From assembly GCA_030710605.1 (NCBI GenBank), contig CP092882.1, positions 17,480,316 through 17,544,315 on the forward strand: a DNA stretch of 64,000 bases, given 5' to 3'. The DNA comes from Cordylochernes scorpioides (Eukaryota; Arthropoda; Arachnida; Pseudoscorpiones; Chernetidae). The position numbers and the translations under genes are program-made. The notes beneath the pieces are model-generated. The model worked only from the letters and a program-made list of their open reading frames with translations, did not search any database and was not told the origin of the DNA. Shown piece after piece: positions 39,282 to 49,735 of the stretch; position 1 is the stretch's first letter; each line of letters starts with the position of its first letter.

Positions 39282-42200
39282 GCGTCGCGCCTGAATCTGT
39301 CAATCAAAGCAAGTCGACCATAAACGGAATCAAGAAGTTGGACCCTAAATACAAATTAAAAATTAATGTGGACAAGATAGGGACTTTTGAAGCTTTGGTT
39401 GATACAGGTGCTGACCTCTCAGTGGTCGACCTCAGAACGGCCCTCGATACAGGCCATGGTATAAGTAAACTCGCAAAAATTTGTGCAGGACCCGATGGAA
39501 AAAAATTGGACATGGTAGGAAGTATATTTTTAAATATAAAAATTGATGACGAAACATTATCACACAACTTTGTGATATTGAAAACGCATTTACGGACATT
39601 AATTCTTGGGAGAGATTTCCTTAAGAAAATGAACGCAAAAATAGATTGTAAGCAAGAAACTATAAAATATGATTTGACGAATAATCATGACGAAATCAAT
39701 TTTGAAATGTTGAAAATAAAGAGTGCCAAGGATTCCATTGTACCGGAATGTTCCATGAAATTGATCAAGGCATTGGTAGAAACAGAGGATGGAGAATATA
39801 TTATCGAGGAGAGCAGCAAAATGTTTCAAACAAATGGACTTCGTCTAGCAAGAAGCTTGATCAATGTTATAAATAGGGAAACACACATCTGGATAACTAA
39901 TCCGTATCCTCGACCGTTAAAAATAATGAAAAACCAAACATTGGCTTTTGGAAGTAGTCCAGCGAAAATAAATGTGAGTCGAGAAAGAGAGGTAGAAAAG
40001 AACGAAGAACCTAGATTCCAAATAAACGAAAATCTTTCACCAAAGGAACAGAAGGAGTTAAAACAAGTTTTAGAAAGGTATGGAGATCTTTTTTCATCGA
40101 GATTAGGGAGAACCAATTTGGCAAAACATCGGATAGACACAGAAGACGCGAAGCCAATTAAACACAAGCCTTACCGGGTAAGTGCTAAAGAACGAGATAT
40201 TATAAAAGAGCAAATTGACGAGATGCTTACAGAAGGCATAATTAGACCATCTTCTAGCCCCTGGTCTTTTCCAGTAATATTGGTCAAGAAGCGAGATGGT
40301 AAATACAGATTTTGTGTGGACTACAGAAAACTGAATAATGTGACAGTAAAAGATGTCTATCCGATCCCTAGAATAGACGAAGTTATGGATACTCTCCAAG
40401 GATCTACACACTTCTCAGCAATAGACCTCAGATCTGGATATTGGCAAGTTGAAGTCGAAGAAAGAGACAAAGAGAAAACAGCTTTCACTACAGCGCATGG
40501 ATTATATGAATTCAACGTGATGCCTTTTGGACTTTGTAACGCGCCTGCTACCTTTGAGAGAAATATGGAGAATATGCTTGGAAATCTGAGATGGCAAATT
40601 TGTTTGTGTTATCTGGATGATGTTATCATATATAGCCCGGATTTTCCAACGCACCTCAAAAGACTTGAAGCTGTTTTTAGATGTTTTCGTGAATCTAATT
40701 TAAGGTTAAACGACAAAAAATGCCGATTTGCTTTTGAAGAATTGGAGATTCTCGGCTATATAACGAGCAAACATGGTATAAAACCCGCGGAACATAACAT
40801 CAAAGCTGTCAGAAATTTTCCTCGACCCAAAAAGGTCAAAGAAGTACAATCCTTTTTGGGAATGTGTTCATATTATAGAAAATTTATCAAAGACTTTTCA
40901 AAAATTGCTGACCCTTTGACCAACCTTATAAAAAAAAGTGTATCATTTACCTGGACAGAAAGACAAGAGGAAGCGTTTCAAACCCTAAAAACAGCACTAT
41001 TAAGTCCACCAATTTTAGGTCACTTCAATCCAAATGCACCTACTTATGTTCATACTGATGCGTCCAACATCGGCATAGGTGCAACACTTGTCCAAGACAT
41101 CGGTGGTGAAGAGAAGGTGATCTCATATTTGAGTCGTACCCTAAGTAAAGCGGAGCAAAATTATTCAACCACTGAAAAAGAATGTCTGGCCGTTGTCTGG
41201 TCAATGTCAAAATTACGACCCTACCTTTATGGAAGACACTTTAAAATAGTAACAGACCATCACGCCTTATGCTGGCTCAAAAACTTGAAGGATCCAACAG
41301 GTCGATTGGCAAGATGGGCATTGAAAATTCAAGAATATGACTTCGATATAATACATAAATCGGGAAAGAAGCATCTGGACGCCGATGGCTTATCTAGGGG
41401 GCCCTTACCAGAAACTGATTGGGATGAGGATTTTGAAAGGCTATTTTTAAATCAAATAACAGACGAAGAGGATAAATTTATCGAAAGTGTTAAGAAAAAC
41501 CTTAATGGAAGCAGGCGATCAATTGCGCAAAACTTTAAAGAAGAAGATGGATGCCTCTTTAAGAAAAACCCGAACCCTGAAGGCAGGGCGTGGTTGCTTG
41601 TGGTTCCAGAGAATAAAAAGAGAGAAATTATGAAAGAATATCACAATCATATGTCGAATGGCCATCTGGGCGTTGCCAGAACCATGTACCGAATAAAGAG
41701 TAAATACTTTTGGCCATCCATGCTAAAGGATGTCTCAGAATTCGTTAGGACGTGTCACCTTTGCCAAAGTAGGAAAGGCTCAAACCAATTACCTTCTGGA
41801 CTACTACAGCCCATCCCCCCAGCCAACTTTCCTTTCGAAAGAATTGGAATTGACTTTGTTGGTCCACTACCATCTACGAAAAACAGGAAAAAATGGATAA
41901 TCGTGCTGTCGGACTACTACACTAGATATGCAGAAACAAGAGCAGTCTCGGAAGCAACAGTGAAAGAAGTTTCTAAATTTCTAGTAGAGGATATTTTTCT
42001 TCGGCACGGAGCCCCACAATATCTTATTAGTGACAGAGGCTCTCAATTTACCAGTAATTTAATGAAAGAGGTGATGAAAACGTGCAAGATTAAACATTGC
42101 TTCACAACGAGCTATCATCCCCAGACTAATGGATTGACAGAGCGGTTAAATAGAACATTGATCAATATGCTCAGTATGTATGTGAACACTGATCAGAAAA

Positions 42201-42745
42201 ATTGGGACGAAATACTCCCATTCATCACTCACGCTTACAATACTACAATTCAGGAAACCACAGGATATTCTCCCTTTTTCCTGATGTTTGGAAGAGAACC
42301 CACGTCTCTTTTGGACGACAGGAATATCTCGGTGGACATTGACAAAGATGATTATGATGAATACATAAAACATCACTTAGACAAAATAAACAGAACAAGA
42401 AAATTAGTTATTAACAACACAATAAAGACTCAAGAAAGAATGAAAAAGAACTATGACAAGAAACACATGGAAAGAAGCTACGAACCAGGAGAATTAGTAG
42501 CAGTTTGGACACCAATTAGGAAAATAGGAAAGTGTGAGAAACTACTGAGAAAATATTTTGGCCCATATAGAATATTAAAGAAGCTGTCCAACGTAAATTA
42601 CTTAATTGAACCAAAAGATAATCCTGGCCAAGACCCATTGATTGTCCATGTCTCAAGAATCAAACCCTATTTTGAAAGAATTGATGAGGTCAATCACGAG
42701 GACGTGACGACCTCTGGAGAGGGGGAAGTGTTACATCATGATTAA
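39254..42745 (+). CDS. pol: pol polyprotein: protease, RT, RNase H, integrase
   Basis: The frame is open from 39254, in the -1 frame relative to gag. No ATG starts it early, so it is probably made as a gag-pol fusion. Residues counted from 39338: protease DTGADLSVVD near 22; RT with CVDYRKLN, FGLCNAPATF and the catalytic YLDDV near 425; RNase H with HTDASN near 573; integrase zinc finger (HNHMSNGHLG, CHLCQ) near 770-810; integrase core GIDFVGPLP, SDRGSQF and TERLNR (D, D, E); and a C-terminal FGPY region near 1071. No stop or frameshift is seen. The stop codon at 42743 lies inside the 3' LTR. Confidence 0.95.
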   Translation: MFRVGRFKLSVAPESVNQSKSTINGIKKLDPKYKLKINVDKIGTFEALVDTGADLSVVDLRTALDTGHGISKLAKICAGPDGKKLDMVGSIFLNIKIDDETLSHNFVILKTHLRTLILGRDFLKKMNAKIDCKQETIKYDLTNNHDEINFEMLKIKSAKDSIVPECSMKLIKALVETEDGEYIIEESSKMFQTNGLRLARSLINVINRETHIWITNPYPRPLKIMKNQTLAFGSSPAKINVSREREVEKNEEPRFQINENLSPKEQKELKQVLERYGDLFSSRLGRTNLAKHRIDTEDAKPIKHKPYRVSAKERDIIKEQIDEMLTEGIIRPSSSPWSFPVILVKKRDGKYRFCVDYRKLNNVTVKDVYPIPRIDEVMDTLQGSTHFSAIDLRSGYWQVEVEERDKEKTAFTTAHGLYEFNVMPFGLCNAPATFERNMENMLGNLRWQICLCYLDDVIIYSPDFPTHLKRLEAVFRCFRESNLRLNDKKCRFAFEELEILGYITSKHGIKPAEHNIKAVRNFPRPKKVKEVQSFLGMCSYYRKFIKDFSKIADPLTNLIKKSVSFTWTERQEEAFQTLKTALLSPPILGHFNPNAPTYVHTDASNIGIGATLVQDIGGEEKVISYLSRTLSKAEQNYSTTEKECLAVVWSMSKLRPYLYGRHFKIVTDHHALCWLKNLKDPTGRLARWALKIQEYDFDIIHKSGKKHLDADGLSRGPLPETDWDEDFERLFLNQITDEEDKFIESVKKNLNGSRRSIAQNFKEEDGCLFKKNPNPEGRAWLLVVPENKKREIMKEYHNHMSNGHLGVARTMYRIKSKYFWPSMLKDVSEFVRTCHLCQSRKGSNQLPSGLLQPIPPANFPFERIGIDFVGPLPSTKNRKKWIIVLSDYYTRYAETRAVSEATVKEVSKFLVEDIFLRHGAPQYLISDRGSQFTSNLMKEVMKTCKIKHCFTTSYHPQTNGLTERLNRTLINMLSMYVNTDQKNWDEILPFITHAYNTTIQETTGYSPFFLMFGREPTSLLDDRNISVDIDKDDYDEYIKHHLDKINRTRKLVINNTIKTQERMKKNYDKKHMERSYEPGELVAVWTPIRKIGKCEKLLRKYFGPYRILKKLSNVNYLIEPKDNPGQDPLIVHVSRIKPYFERIDEVNHEDVTTSGEGEVLHHD
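39272..39278 (+). promoter_or_regulatory. -1 ribosomal frameshift site UUUAAAC
   Basis: In the gag frame the heptamer is T TTA AAC, directly followed by the gag stop TAA. It lies in the 28-nt gag-pol overlap (39254-39281), and pol is in the -1 frame, exactly as this X-XXY-YYZ class of slippery site requires. UUUAAAC is one of the most efficient known eukaryotic slippery heptamers. I could not establish a downstream pseudoknot by eye. Confidence 0.85.
42715..42728 (+). promoter_or_regulatory. Polypurine tract of the gypsy element
   Basis: GGAGAGGGGGAAG ends directly at the first base of the 3' LTR (42729). It is also the last coding part of pol before the LTR. Confidence 0.8.
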
Positions 42746-43068
42746 TGGCGTATTTCTTATATTAGTTGTAATATATTTGAAATTTAAATTATATATTTAT
42801 TTATTTTTATATAAAATATTCTATGATATTTATTTAAAACAGATTATTAATTTATCATCATTTGTATTTAGGTACACTGTGACTTCACTGCTCTCTTTGA
42901 TGTGATAAAATAAATAAAGGATTCTGGTGGCTACTTAAAGAAGACTTATCTCGTTATTCCCTTTTATAAATTTGTAGGATGGTTGAAACACGCTCTGGTA
43001 AGATGCAAGACCCAGCACAGGAGAGAATCCAGGCTGAAGAGTCTGCCAAGCCGCAACCTGGTGCAACA
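42729..43068 (+). repeat. 3' LTR of the intact gypsy element
   Basis: 340 bp, identical to the 5' LTR as far as I can compare. It includes the pol stop codon at its start and a repeat of the first 30 codons of gag at its end. Confidence 0.95.
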
Positions 43069-43121
43069 ATATAGAAGAGAAGATATAATATAAATGAGTT
43101 TTAAAAATTGTTTTAAAAAAA

Positions 43122-43192
43122 TGCATCGGCCGGGAATCGAACTCTGGCCGCCCGCGTGGCAGGCGAGCATTCTACCACTGAACCACCGATGC
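43122..43192 (-). tRNA. tRNA-Gly (GCC)
   Basis: The minus strand reads GCATCGG (acceptor), TGGTTCAGTGG (box A), anticodon arm CTCGC, CTGCCAC, GCGGG with anticodon GCC, then GTTCGATTCCC (box B) and CCGATGC with A at position 73. The acceptor stem is perfect, 7 of 7. A run of T directly after position 73 serves as RNA polymerase III terminator. The T stem has two mismatches (CAGAG against CCCGG), so function is likely but not certain. It lies inside the nested repeats, not in a tRNA cluster. Confidence 0.78.
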
Positions 43193-43426
43193 TTTAAAAA
43201 AATGGCCATATTTAGGTATTCATTCCATTCCGGATTAGTCCGCGTAAAAAAAAGTTCTTCAAATGAAAAAAGAAATAGCCAAAAATACTAATCAAAATGC
43301 AGCCGAAAATTTTCCTCAGGTTTATAAAAAGCGACATGCAAAATTTGGTACCAATTGGTTCAGTAGTTTTTGAGTTTATCGCGAAACAGACAGACAGACA
43401 GAAATTGACTTTTATATATAGAGAGA
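43193..43426 (+). repeat. Family R-like 3' segment
   Basis: Ends GGTTCAGTAGTTTTTGAGTT, then TTATCGCGAAA and an ACAG run, then ATTGACTTTTATATATAGAG. This is the same tail type as at 1-184 but with a different upstream sequence, so it is a second R-type element. It closes the interruption of the LTR element 2 3' LTR at about 43427. Confidence 0.55.
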
Positions 43427-43490
43427 TATATTCTTACATAATGAGACTTTAAAGAATGCAAATAATCTTCATCTATTTACATACACAACA
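43427..43490 (-). repeat. LTR element 2, 3' LTR, inner part
   Basis: ATTCTTACATAATGAGAC to ATACACAACA matches 46376-46439. The purine tract follows on the internal side (43491 onward, minus strand). Confidence 0.8.
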
Positions 43491-43804
43491 CATCTCTCCC
43501 CTTAATAATACTCCAGTCGGTCTGGGGGTTTCCTGGCTCTCTGAGGTCTAGGACTGCGGACGGGCACTTGCACAGCGGCAGGCTTCGGTTTAGGAGTGCA
43601 AGAGGGCACGTGCACAGCAAAAGACCCTGGTCTAGGAGTGCAAGAGGGTACGTGCACAGAAGCAGTCTCCTACTTGTTTCCTGATGTAACCTCTGGAACC
43701 TCCTCTTCACTTTATTTCTGACTTCCACCTACAGGCTTCTCTCCTGATGTTCGAGGAAGTATCAAATTTCTTGTCTCCACTTGTTTCTTTCTCACAGGTC
43801 GCAG

Positions 43805-44605
43805 TTAATTGATATGCCTCTTATACATAAGGCCCTCGCAACCTATAAGGTAGTGACGGCAGCTCAATAATTTCAAAATTGTACCTTTTTTCCATTTAGG
43901 TCCAGTTGCATAGTTGCAGAAATAAACCTCGCAACCTGTAGTAAACTGCTTCTGCCTTCTTACGGCCTTATGAAACACCTCTCGCGGATTTCCTATCTTG
44001 GTATTAAATTCGAGAATATTGATCTCAAACTTCTCTTCATTAGCAGTTCCGCGGGGGAATTCCTTTATTACAGTTTGGGGGAATGCTCTATGAGCAAATA
44101 GGATTCTTTGTAGATTCGTCTCTAAATAATCCTTCCCATAATTCTTTCTCAAAAAGTTTTTAAACTCTCTTACATATCTCTCAGCTAAACCATTTGTACT
44201 AGGATTATACGGTTTGGTCTTAGTGTGCTGTATACCATTCACTTTGGTAAATTGCTCGAATTCACCGGAGACAAACTGTCTTCCGTTATCTGTAACCAAA
44301 AATTAGGGCAATCCAAATTTGGCAAAAATTTCTCTAAGTTGATTTATAATCGTTTTGCTGGTAATATCTTTGATGATAAAAAATTCTATCCACTTTGAGT
44401 ATGCGTCCACGAGAACCAAAAACATTCTTCCCATGAACGGACCCGCTAGATCAAGATGAAGTCGATGCCACGGTTTTTCGGGCCAAGTCCATTCCGAGTT
44501 GGTAGCCGGGGGCATGCTTACCGATTCTTGGCATACTCTACATTTTCTAGTTAACTCCTCGATGTTACTGTCTATGCCTGGCCACCAGAAAATACCGTCT
44601 GGCAA
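43805..44605 (-). pseudogene. Integrase of LTR element 2
   Basis: On the minus strand, 44605-44303 holds WWPGIDSNIEELTRKCRVCQ (zinc-finger cysteines) and LHLDLAGPF with the first catalytic D. The second half, 44299-43805, reads VTDNGRQFVSGEF with the second D and GLAERYVREF with the E, ending YLIGCEGLMYKRHIN. A stop at the junction separates the halves. The sequence resembles the integrases of mag/K02A2.6-like gypsy elements. No activity is expected. Confidence 0.85.
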
Positions 44606-44739
44606 TCATCTTCATTTTAACAATCCCCATGTGTATTTAATGCAAGTCATTTAAAATTACAGATCTTAATTTTTGGGGAATTACCACTCTTTCACGCCAT
44701 TGAAGACAACCAAACTCCAAACTTAATTCCTCATTGATC

Positions 44740-44985
44740 TTATAATGAGGAGCTAGTGGGTTTTCTCTCGGTACCCTTGTGAATTTCCACACACACACAG
44801 TTGCCTTCTCTAACATTCCTTAATACTATAGACAGTATTTTATCTTGGGGCGTCTCATATGCCACCTCCATAAAAGAGAACGGTACCTCATTCAATTTCC
44901 TGAGAAGAAGTACCTGGTCTTCATCAAGAGACTCCCTGACACTCGATTCTAAAGGAAGTCGTGACAATGCGTTAACAATGCGTTA
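44740..44985 (-). pseudogene. RNase H to integrase linker of LTR element 2
   Basis: Reads ALSRLPLESS, then QDKILSIVLRNVREG. A-L-S-R-L-P is the usual end of the RNase H region in this type of element. Directly upstream (plus-strand right) the sequence jumps to protease, with ACAATGCGTTA duplicated at 44965-44986, so this is the edge of an internal deletion. Confidence 0.7.
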
Positions 44986-44989
44986 ATCT

Positions 44990-45529
44990 TTGTTAAACAA
45001 ATAAGCATATCTATCAAACTATTTCTATTAAATTCATTATTTAAATTTTTAATGCTAAACAATCTAGAATAATCAAGTTTTAACTGTTTAAGCCATTCTC
45101 TTTCTAACAAAATCACCTGGATTTTTCATTTACAACTATTAATCGTAAATATTGATTGGCTTCTTTTACAAAAACATTTCTTTGCCCTATAATCTCTATT
45201 GATTTACCACAAAAGGATTTTATTCTTAAATTTGTTGGAAATATTTTTTTACTTTTCCAATAAATCTTATAAATATCTTTAGGTATTAACGTAACTGGAC
45301 TTCCTGTATCTATTGTAAAGCACAAAGAATATTCATCTACTGTTAAATTTATTGTGGCATCAGTTTCGCCCTGTACAGAATATATAGAGTCCTCTTGTAC
45401 AAATTTACATCCCCACATTTTTTTACTAGCTTTGAAGACCCTACTTAAATGACCCAGGTTTTTACATTTTAAAACAAGTCTCTGTTCTATGAGGGCAAAC
45501 AGAGGCCACGTGTGAATGTCTTTCACCAC
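44990..45529 (-). pseudogene. Protease region of LTR element 2
   Basis: Contains FTIDTGSPVTLIPKDIY with the aspartyl protease D-T-G motif, and after a frame change EREWLKQLKLDYSRLF, the usual link from protease to RT. RT itself is missing. Confidence 0.8.
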
Positions 45530-45664
45530 ATCTATAACACATTATTTCTCCCCTTTGCCTGAAAGGCCTATGCTGCACCATACTATTATTGTACTCACCC
45601 TTTTTATCTTTTCCATTCACAAGGGATATCTTGGCCACTAATTTATCTTGTAATTATTTTGTAT

Positions 45665-46170
45665 TTATCTCCGCCAGTTCGAACGAGATCGCCACTGCAA
45701 AACTTTATCCAGGGTGACATCGTCGTTTTCTTGTAGTAGCTTCTTTTGCAGGCTTTCCAACTTGATTCCAGTCACAAAACGGTCTCGCATCATGGTTCCC
45801 AGCATATCGCCGAAATTACAATTTATTGCTAAATGTTTCAGTTCTCTAAGATATTCCGAAATTGATTCTCCTTCCTGTTGAATTATCTTTAAAAATCTGC
45901 ATCGCTGTGGTATCACTTTCTTCTTTGGATCCAAATGCAGCTTAATTCTTTGAATGATAGTATCATAGGGTTGATCTTTCATTAGACCAGGAAGAAAATG
46001 TCGTTTCCCTGCTTCAAAGTTTCAGAATCTGGTAGCGAGGTAAAAATCAGCACTTTAATCTCCTCCTTCAGATGCCAAAAAGAAAGCCTCAAATATTTGT
46101 ACAAAAAGATCGAAGTGTCCTCCACTGGGCTATAGCATCTAAAAGGTACTATTAACTTTGAACTTGTCAT
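45665..46170 (-). pseudogene. gag remnant of LTR element 2
   Basis: Reads SFWHLKEEIKVLIFTSLPDS near the start, then YDTIIQRIKLHLDPKKKVIP and EGESISEYLRELKHLAINCN, ending with LDKVLQW. These are capsid motifs of mag/K02A2.6-like gypsy gags. The zinc-knuckle region (45530-45660) is degraded. Confidence 0.75.
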
Positions 46171-46300
46171 GCTGATCTTTTCTACTTCTTTGTTTTCTTG
46201 ATCCAGATAGTTTAAAAGATGTAGTTGTTATACTTGCATAGACGCCGTTTTCCTCAGCTTTTTACTGGCTCTGTAGATCGCGCATCCTCGTCGCCACTTT

Positions 46301-46439
46301 TGTTGTGTCGTAATTAGACGTACAAGAGCTCAAACTTGACCATGGCCAACAACAAATGTCCAATTTATATATTCATATATTTTTACATAATGGGGCTTTA
46401 AATAATACAAATAATATTCATCTATTTACATAAACAACA
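46301..46439 (-). repeat. LTR element 2, 5' LTR
   Basis: 139 bp from TGTTGTGTCG (46301) to AAACAACA (46439), TG...CA in both orientations. Next to it on the internal side, in minus-strand reading, is AAAAGTGGCGACGAGGATG. Confidence 0.85.
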
Positions 46440-46444
46440 GTTAA

Positions 46445-48506
46445 TATATAGCAAGAAGAGTAGAGGACTGAGCACAGATCCCTGAGGTACACCAGCCCAT
46501 GTTCTTCGGTCCTTGGAAAATGTTCCATGACCCGAACCTTTATCCTTCTTCCCCTTAAGAAGTCTGCAATCCAGATTAAGGTTTTTCCTCTTACTCCGAT
46601 GTTGTGCAGCCTTATAAATAATTTCTACACTCGATTAAAAGCTGAGGTCATATCCAATAATACGGCCGTTGTCTTCTTTGGCGGTTTTTCCTAGAAATCT
46701 ATTATTGATTGACAAAAGTAGAACAGTTTATCAGTTGTACACTGTCTGGATCTTTAGGCAATTTGGTAGAAGTTTATTTTATTATTGTTAGTGAGCCAGA
46801 CTATGAGCCTAGAGTGGATAATTCATTCTGTTATTTTACAAAGTATGCTGGTAAGAGCAATTGGCCGATAGTTCTTGCATTCCTTGGCATCTTTGTTTGG
46901 TTTCAGTATCGGCACTATAATTGATATCTTCCAATTCTTTGGTAGTTTACCAGTTTGCCATGAAATCTTCAGTATTCGTAGGAGTTGATTTTTAGCTTCG
47001 TCTCCAAAGTGTTTAATCATTTGACCAAAGATTAGAGCATCTCCAGGTGACATCTTGGATTTAACTTTCTTATTGATGAGTTTAGCTCATTCAGTGTGAA
47101 GTCTCTTGAGAAAATATCTTGTTGATGGTAATTTCTTGCTTGTTTAACTAACCTGTTTACATTATTTTTTAGAGTCCTGCCTTCATTCGTATAGCTGAGT
47201 CTGGAAGTGCTTGAAAGATATTCAGCAATTATTTCAGCCATCTGTTTGTTCGTTCTCGCTATTCATATCGGTTAGAGTATTGGAGGATTAGTGTTGGTTT
47301 TGATTGTTTTATAACACTAATTAAATTCCAGTGATGGCCTACCTTTTTTGGATCCATTTTTTTCGCAGAATTCTGCCCATTTTTCTCTCTCTCTTGTTTT
47401 AATATCCAAATTTCTTGTTCTATTTTGTGACTAATTTCAATGAGTTCCTTTATGATTTCTTCTGTTTTATTTGTTTTAAGAAGTTCATTGATATTGTCTC
47501 TCTCTGCAATCATTGCCTCGATATTGTGGTCCTTCCAGTAAAGTATTCAGAGGTCTTTACGTCTACCTCTAGGTATCGATACTTTTGCAGCTTTGGATAT
47601 GTTCGAAGAGAATTTTTCCAATTTTTTTGTCAATCGTTTTGTGATTTAATTCTTCGTTGCACAGTTCTTCAAGCTTTTCTGTGATTTTTTTCCAGTGTTC
47701 TTTTATTCTGTTGGAAATTCTCAATTTTGAATTTTATGGTTGTTAAAATTGTGTGTGTGTGGTCTGTGGTCACTGATTGCACTTTTCAGAATTTTCCATT
47801 GTGTTGTGGGTGCGATGTTGTAATTTATCGCTGTGATGTCTATTGCGGATTCTGTGACTGTGAACTTGGATAGATAGGTGTTCTTTTCGTTATTTAACGG
47901 TGTAAGGTCGAGGTCGGTTAGCATGTCCTCAACTTGCTGACCTTTGTTATCCTGGACAGGTGATCCCAAGTTGGTCTTTCGGCGTTAAAATCACCAAGTA
48001 TGATTGCGATATCCGAAGACGCTTCACTCAATGTCTCTATCAGGCCTGTATTGATGCTAGTATTATCGTGTTGATGAACATTTTTGATTGGAATTGTTTT
48101 ATCTGTAAGATAGATTTCTATTGTCTGAGCTTCTGTCGTGCTTTCTCTAGGCTTACTCTGATTATAGGCGATTTCCTTAAATTTGATTTCTAGAGTTTTA
48201 ATCAAAACGGCAAGTCCTCCTCCGAATTTTCCCGGAACGTCCTTTCGTAGTGTTGTATAATCTTTGATATTGAATCTCAGATTCTGATTCAATTTTGTCT
48301 CCTGAGGACAAGTAACATGTACATTGTTGTCACAGAGAAGACAAGTCAGCTCTTTATTTTCCTCTGGGTACCATTTATATTGAGTTGTAGTAGATTAAAT
48401 TGTGTCCTCGTAGTAGATTTCTCATCATGAGCTCGAGCTGCAGCTCCTGACGCGGCGGTTACCCCGGACGCGGTAGCATTACTGGAGATATCAGTTTTGC
48501 TCTTCA
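46445..48506 (-). pseudogene. LINE L ORF2, proximal part: endonuclease and RT fingers
   Basis: The minus-strand start ATG at 48506 leads into FNLLQLNINGTQRK, the usual start of an AP-type endonuclease. VTCPQETKLN follows near 48300, and IAIILGDFNAERPTWD near 48000 has the catalytic D-F-N. The RT begins with APSP-like sequence near 47050 and SIIVPILKPNKD, KNYRPIALTSILCK (46900-46823), and reaches AGVPQGSVLSPLLFLLYIN at the break (46445). Frameshifts and stops occur throughout. Confidence 0.85.
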
Positions 48507-48630
48507 TTTGAAAATGGGTGCCGTTGCAACGTTAGTCATCTTGGAAACGAACCAGAATTTGGTCAAATATTCTAAGGATCCAGGGGGGACCGCAAGGAGG
48601 TGTGGTTGGACTTCTCCCCCTTCCCCTGGA

Positions 48631-49735
48631 ATGCCGTCACTACAGGATAAAGCACTATTGGTGAATTTGTTTAATTGTGATTCAGAATCTGCCACTAAAG
48701 CTTTACGAGCGTTTCGTTCCTTTAAAGATATTCGAAGCGGTAAAGGACCAATGAGTTGCTACTCTCTGAAGCGATTGATTAAACGTTTTGAGGAAACTGT
48801 ATCTCTGGAAGCAAAACCTCGGAGTGGAAGACCATCGACATGCAAGTCAGTGGCTGTTACGGTTTTGCAGAATGCTAAAGCTATTGAAACGTTATCCGCG
48901 TATGGAGAAGTAAGTTCTTACAAGTTTCTCGACAAACGGGGATTTCGTATGGAACAGTTTGGAGAGAACACACATTTAGAATTTTTCTATAAAAATACCC
49001 TAACAAAATTCAAAGTTTTCACGAGTTGAAAGTCAGCGATTTGAGAAGCGTCAAGAATTCGCTGCATGGGTTTTCCGGCAAATTGATATTGATGAAAACT
49101 GGCTGTCAAATGTTCTAAGAACAGATGATGCTCACTTTTATCTAAAGGGAGAATTTAACATTCAAAACTGCCTCATTTTGGCAACAGAAAACCCTAGGAT
49201 TTTTACAGAAATACCACTTCATCAGCACAGAGTTACAGTTTTGTGTGGGTTCACTTCTTCTTTTATTATTTGGGCCATTTTTCTTTGAAAAAATCAATAG
49301 AAGAACTTTTAAAACCGTTTTTGTAACTGGTGAACGTTATGTTCAACTTTTGAGAGAAAGGGTTATCCCCATATTGCAGGATAGACAAGCACTAAGCGAA
49401 ATAACATTCATGCAAGATGGAGGACCTCCTCATATCTCCCGCGGTGCCAAACAATTACTGAAGGATACGTTCAGTGAAATTCGTTGATAAGTCGCCACTT
49501 TATATACCAGTGACCTCCAATATCACCAGACTTGACGCCTTACAATTTCGGTTATGGGGGTACATTAAGTCGCGTTTTTATCGATGCCGGCCTACCACAT
49601 TGGCCATGTTGAAGGCTTCTATCAGATGGCATGTTTTATAAATTTCAACTATTTAATTGTGACCATTCTGTGATCTATCGTCTGCAGGCGGTGTTTGAGA
49701 ATGAAGGGCGCCACATTGAGCAAGGATTGTGACCT
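48631..49735 (+). pseudogene. Mariner-like transposase of element M
   Basis: Starts MPSLQDKALLVNLFNCDSES. The DNA-binding part continues to about 48960 (YSLKRLIKRFEETVSLEAKP, RSGRPSTCKS). After a frameshift, FAAWVFRQIDIDENWL and RTDDAHFYLKG give the first catalytic D, FMQDGGPPHISRGAKQLL the second, and RLWGYIKSRFYR with TLAMLKASIRWHV the end. Frameshifts near 49015 and 49480 and further breaks make it non-functional. The type with M-Q-D-G-x-P-P-H is widespread in arthropods. Confidence 0.82.

Larger units (their letters stand above)
37883..43068 (+). mobile_element. Complete Ty3/gypsy retrotransposon
   Basis: 5,186 bp with two 340-bp LTRs that look identical base for base, TG...CA ends and a 4-bp target duplication ATAT (37879-37882 and 43069-43072). 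Both gag and pol are open. A purine tract lies directly before the 3' LTR. No envelope-like frame exists. The identical LTRs and intact frames mark a recent insertion that may still be able to move. It is the youngest layer of the nest, placed in the tail of a family-R repeat. ATAT target choice is also known for some insect gypsy elements (17.6/297 type). Confidence 0.95.
36679..46439 (-). mobile_element. LTR element 2: decayed Ty3/gypsy retrotransposon
   Basis: Inserted in LINE L with the 5-bp target duplication GTTAA (36674-36678 and 46440-46444). The minus-strand 5' LTR is 46439-46301. After it comes AAAAG and a primer-site-like TGGCGACGAGGATG. The 3' LTR is split: 36679-36787 and about 43427-43490. 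A purine tract AAGGGGAGAGATG precedes it. Remnants of gag, protease and integrase are visible in order, while RT and RNase H are deleted. The interruption of the 3' LTR contains family R, family E and the intact gypsy element. Confidence 0.9.
34963..48518 (-). mobile_element. LINE L (I/Jockey-like), split by LTR element 2
   Basis: Flanked by TGCCGTTG at 34955-34962 and 48519-48526, an 8-bp target duplication. Rejoined across it, the mariner reads on without a gap. On the minus strand the LINE has a short 5' region, endonuclease, RT, RNase H and a 3' end GGACACGACAA. LTR element 2 is inserted between RT motifs, leaving about 3.8 kb of LINE. ORF1 is not present, so the copy may be 5'-truncated. 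Further 3' tails of the family lie at 1453-1665, 33565-33625 and 60285-60416. Confidence 0.9.

Noticed and set aside
39304-40411. Several minus-strand frames opposite the gypsy pol
   Set aside because: Shadows of the real pol frame on the other strand.
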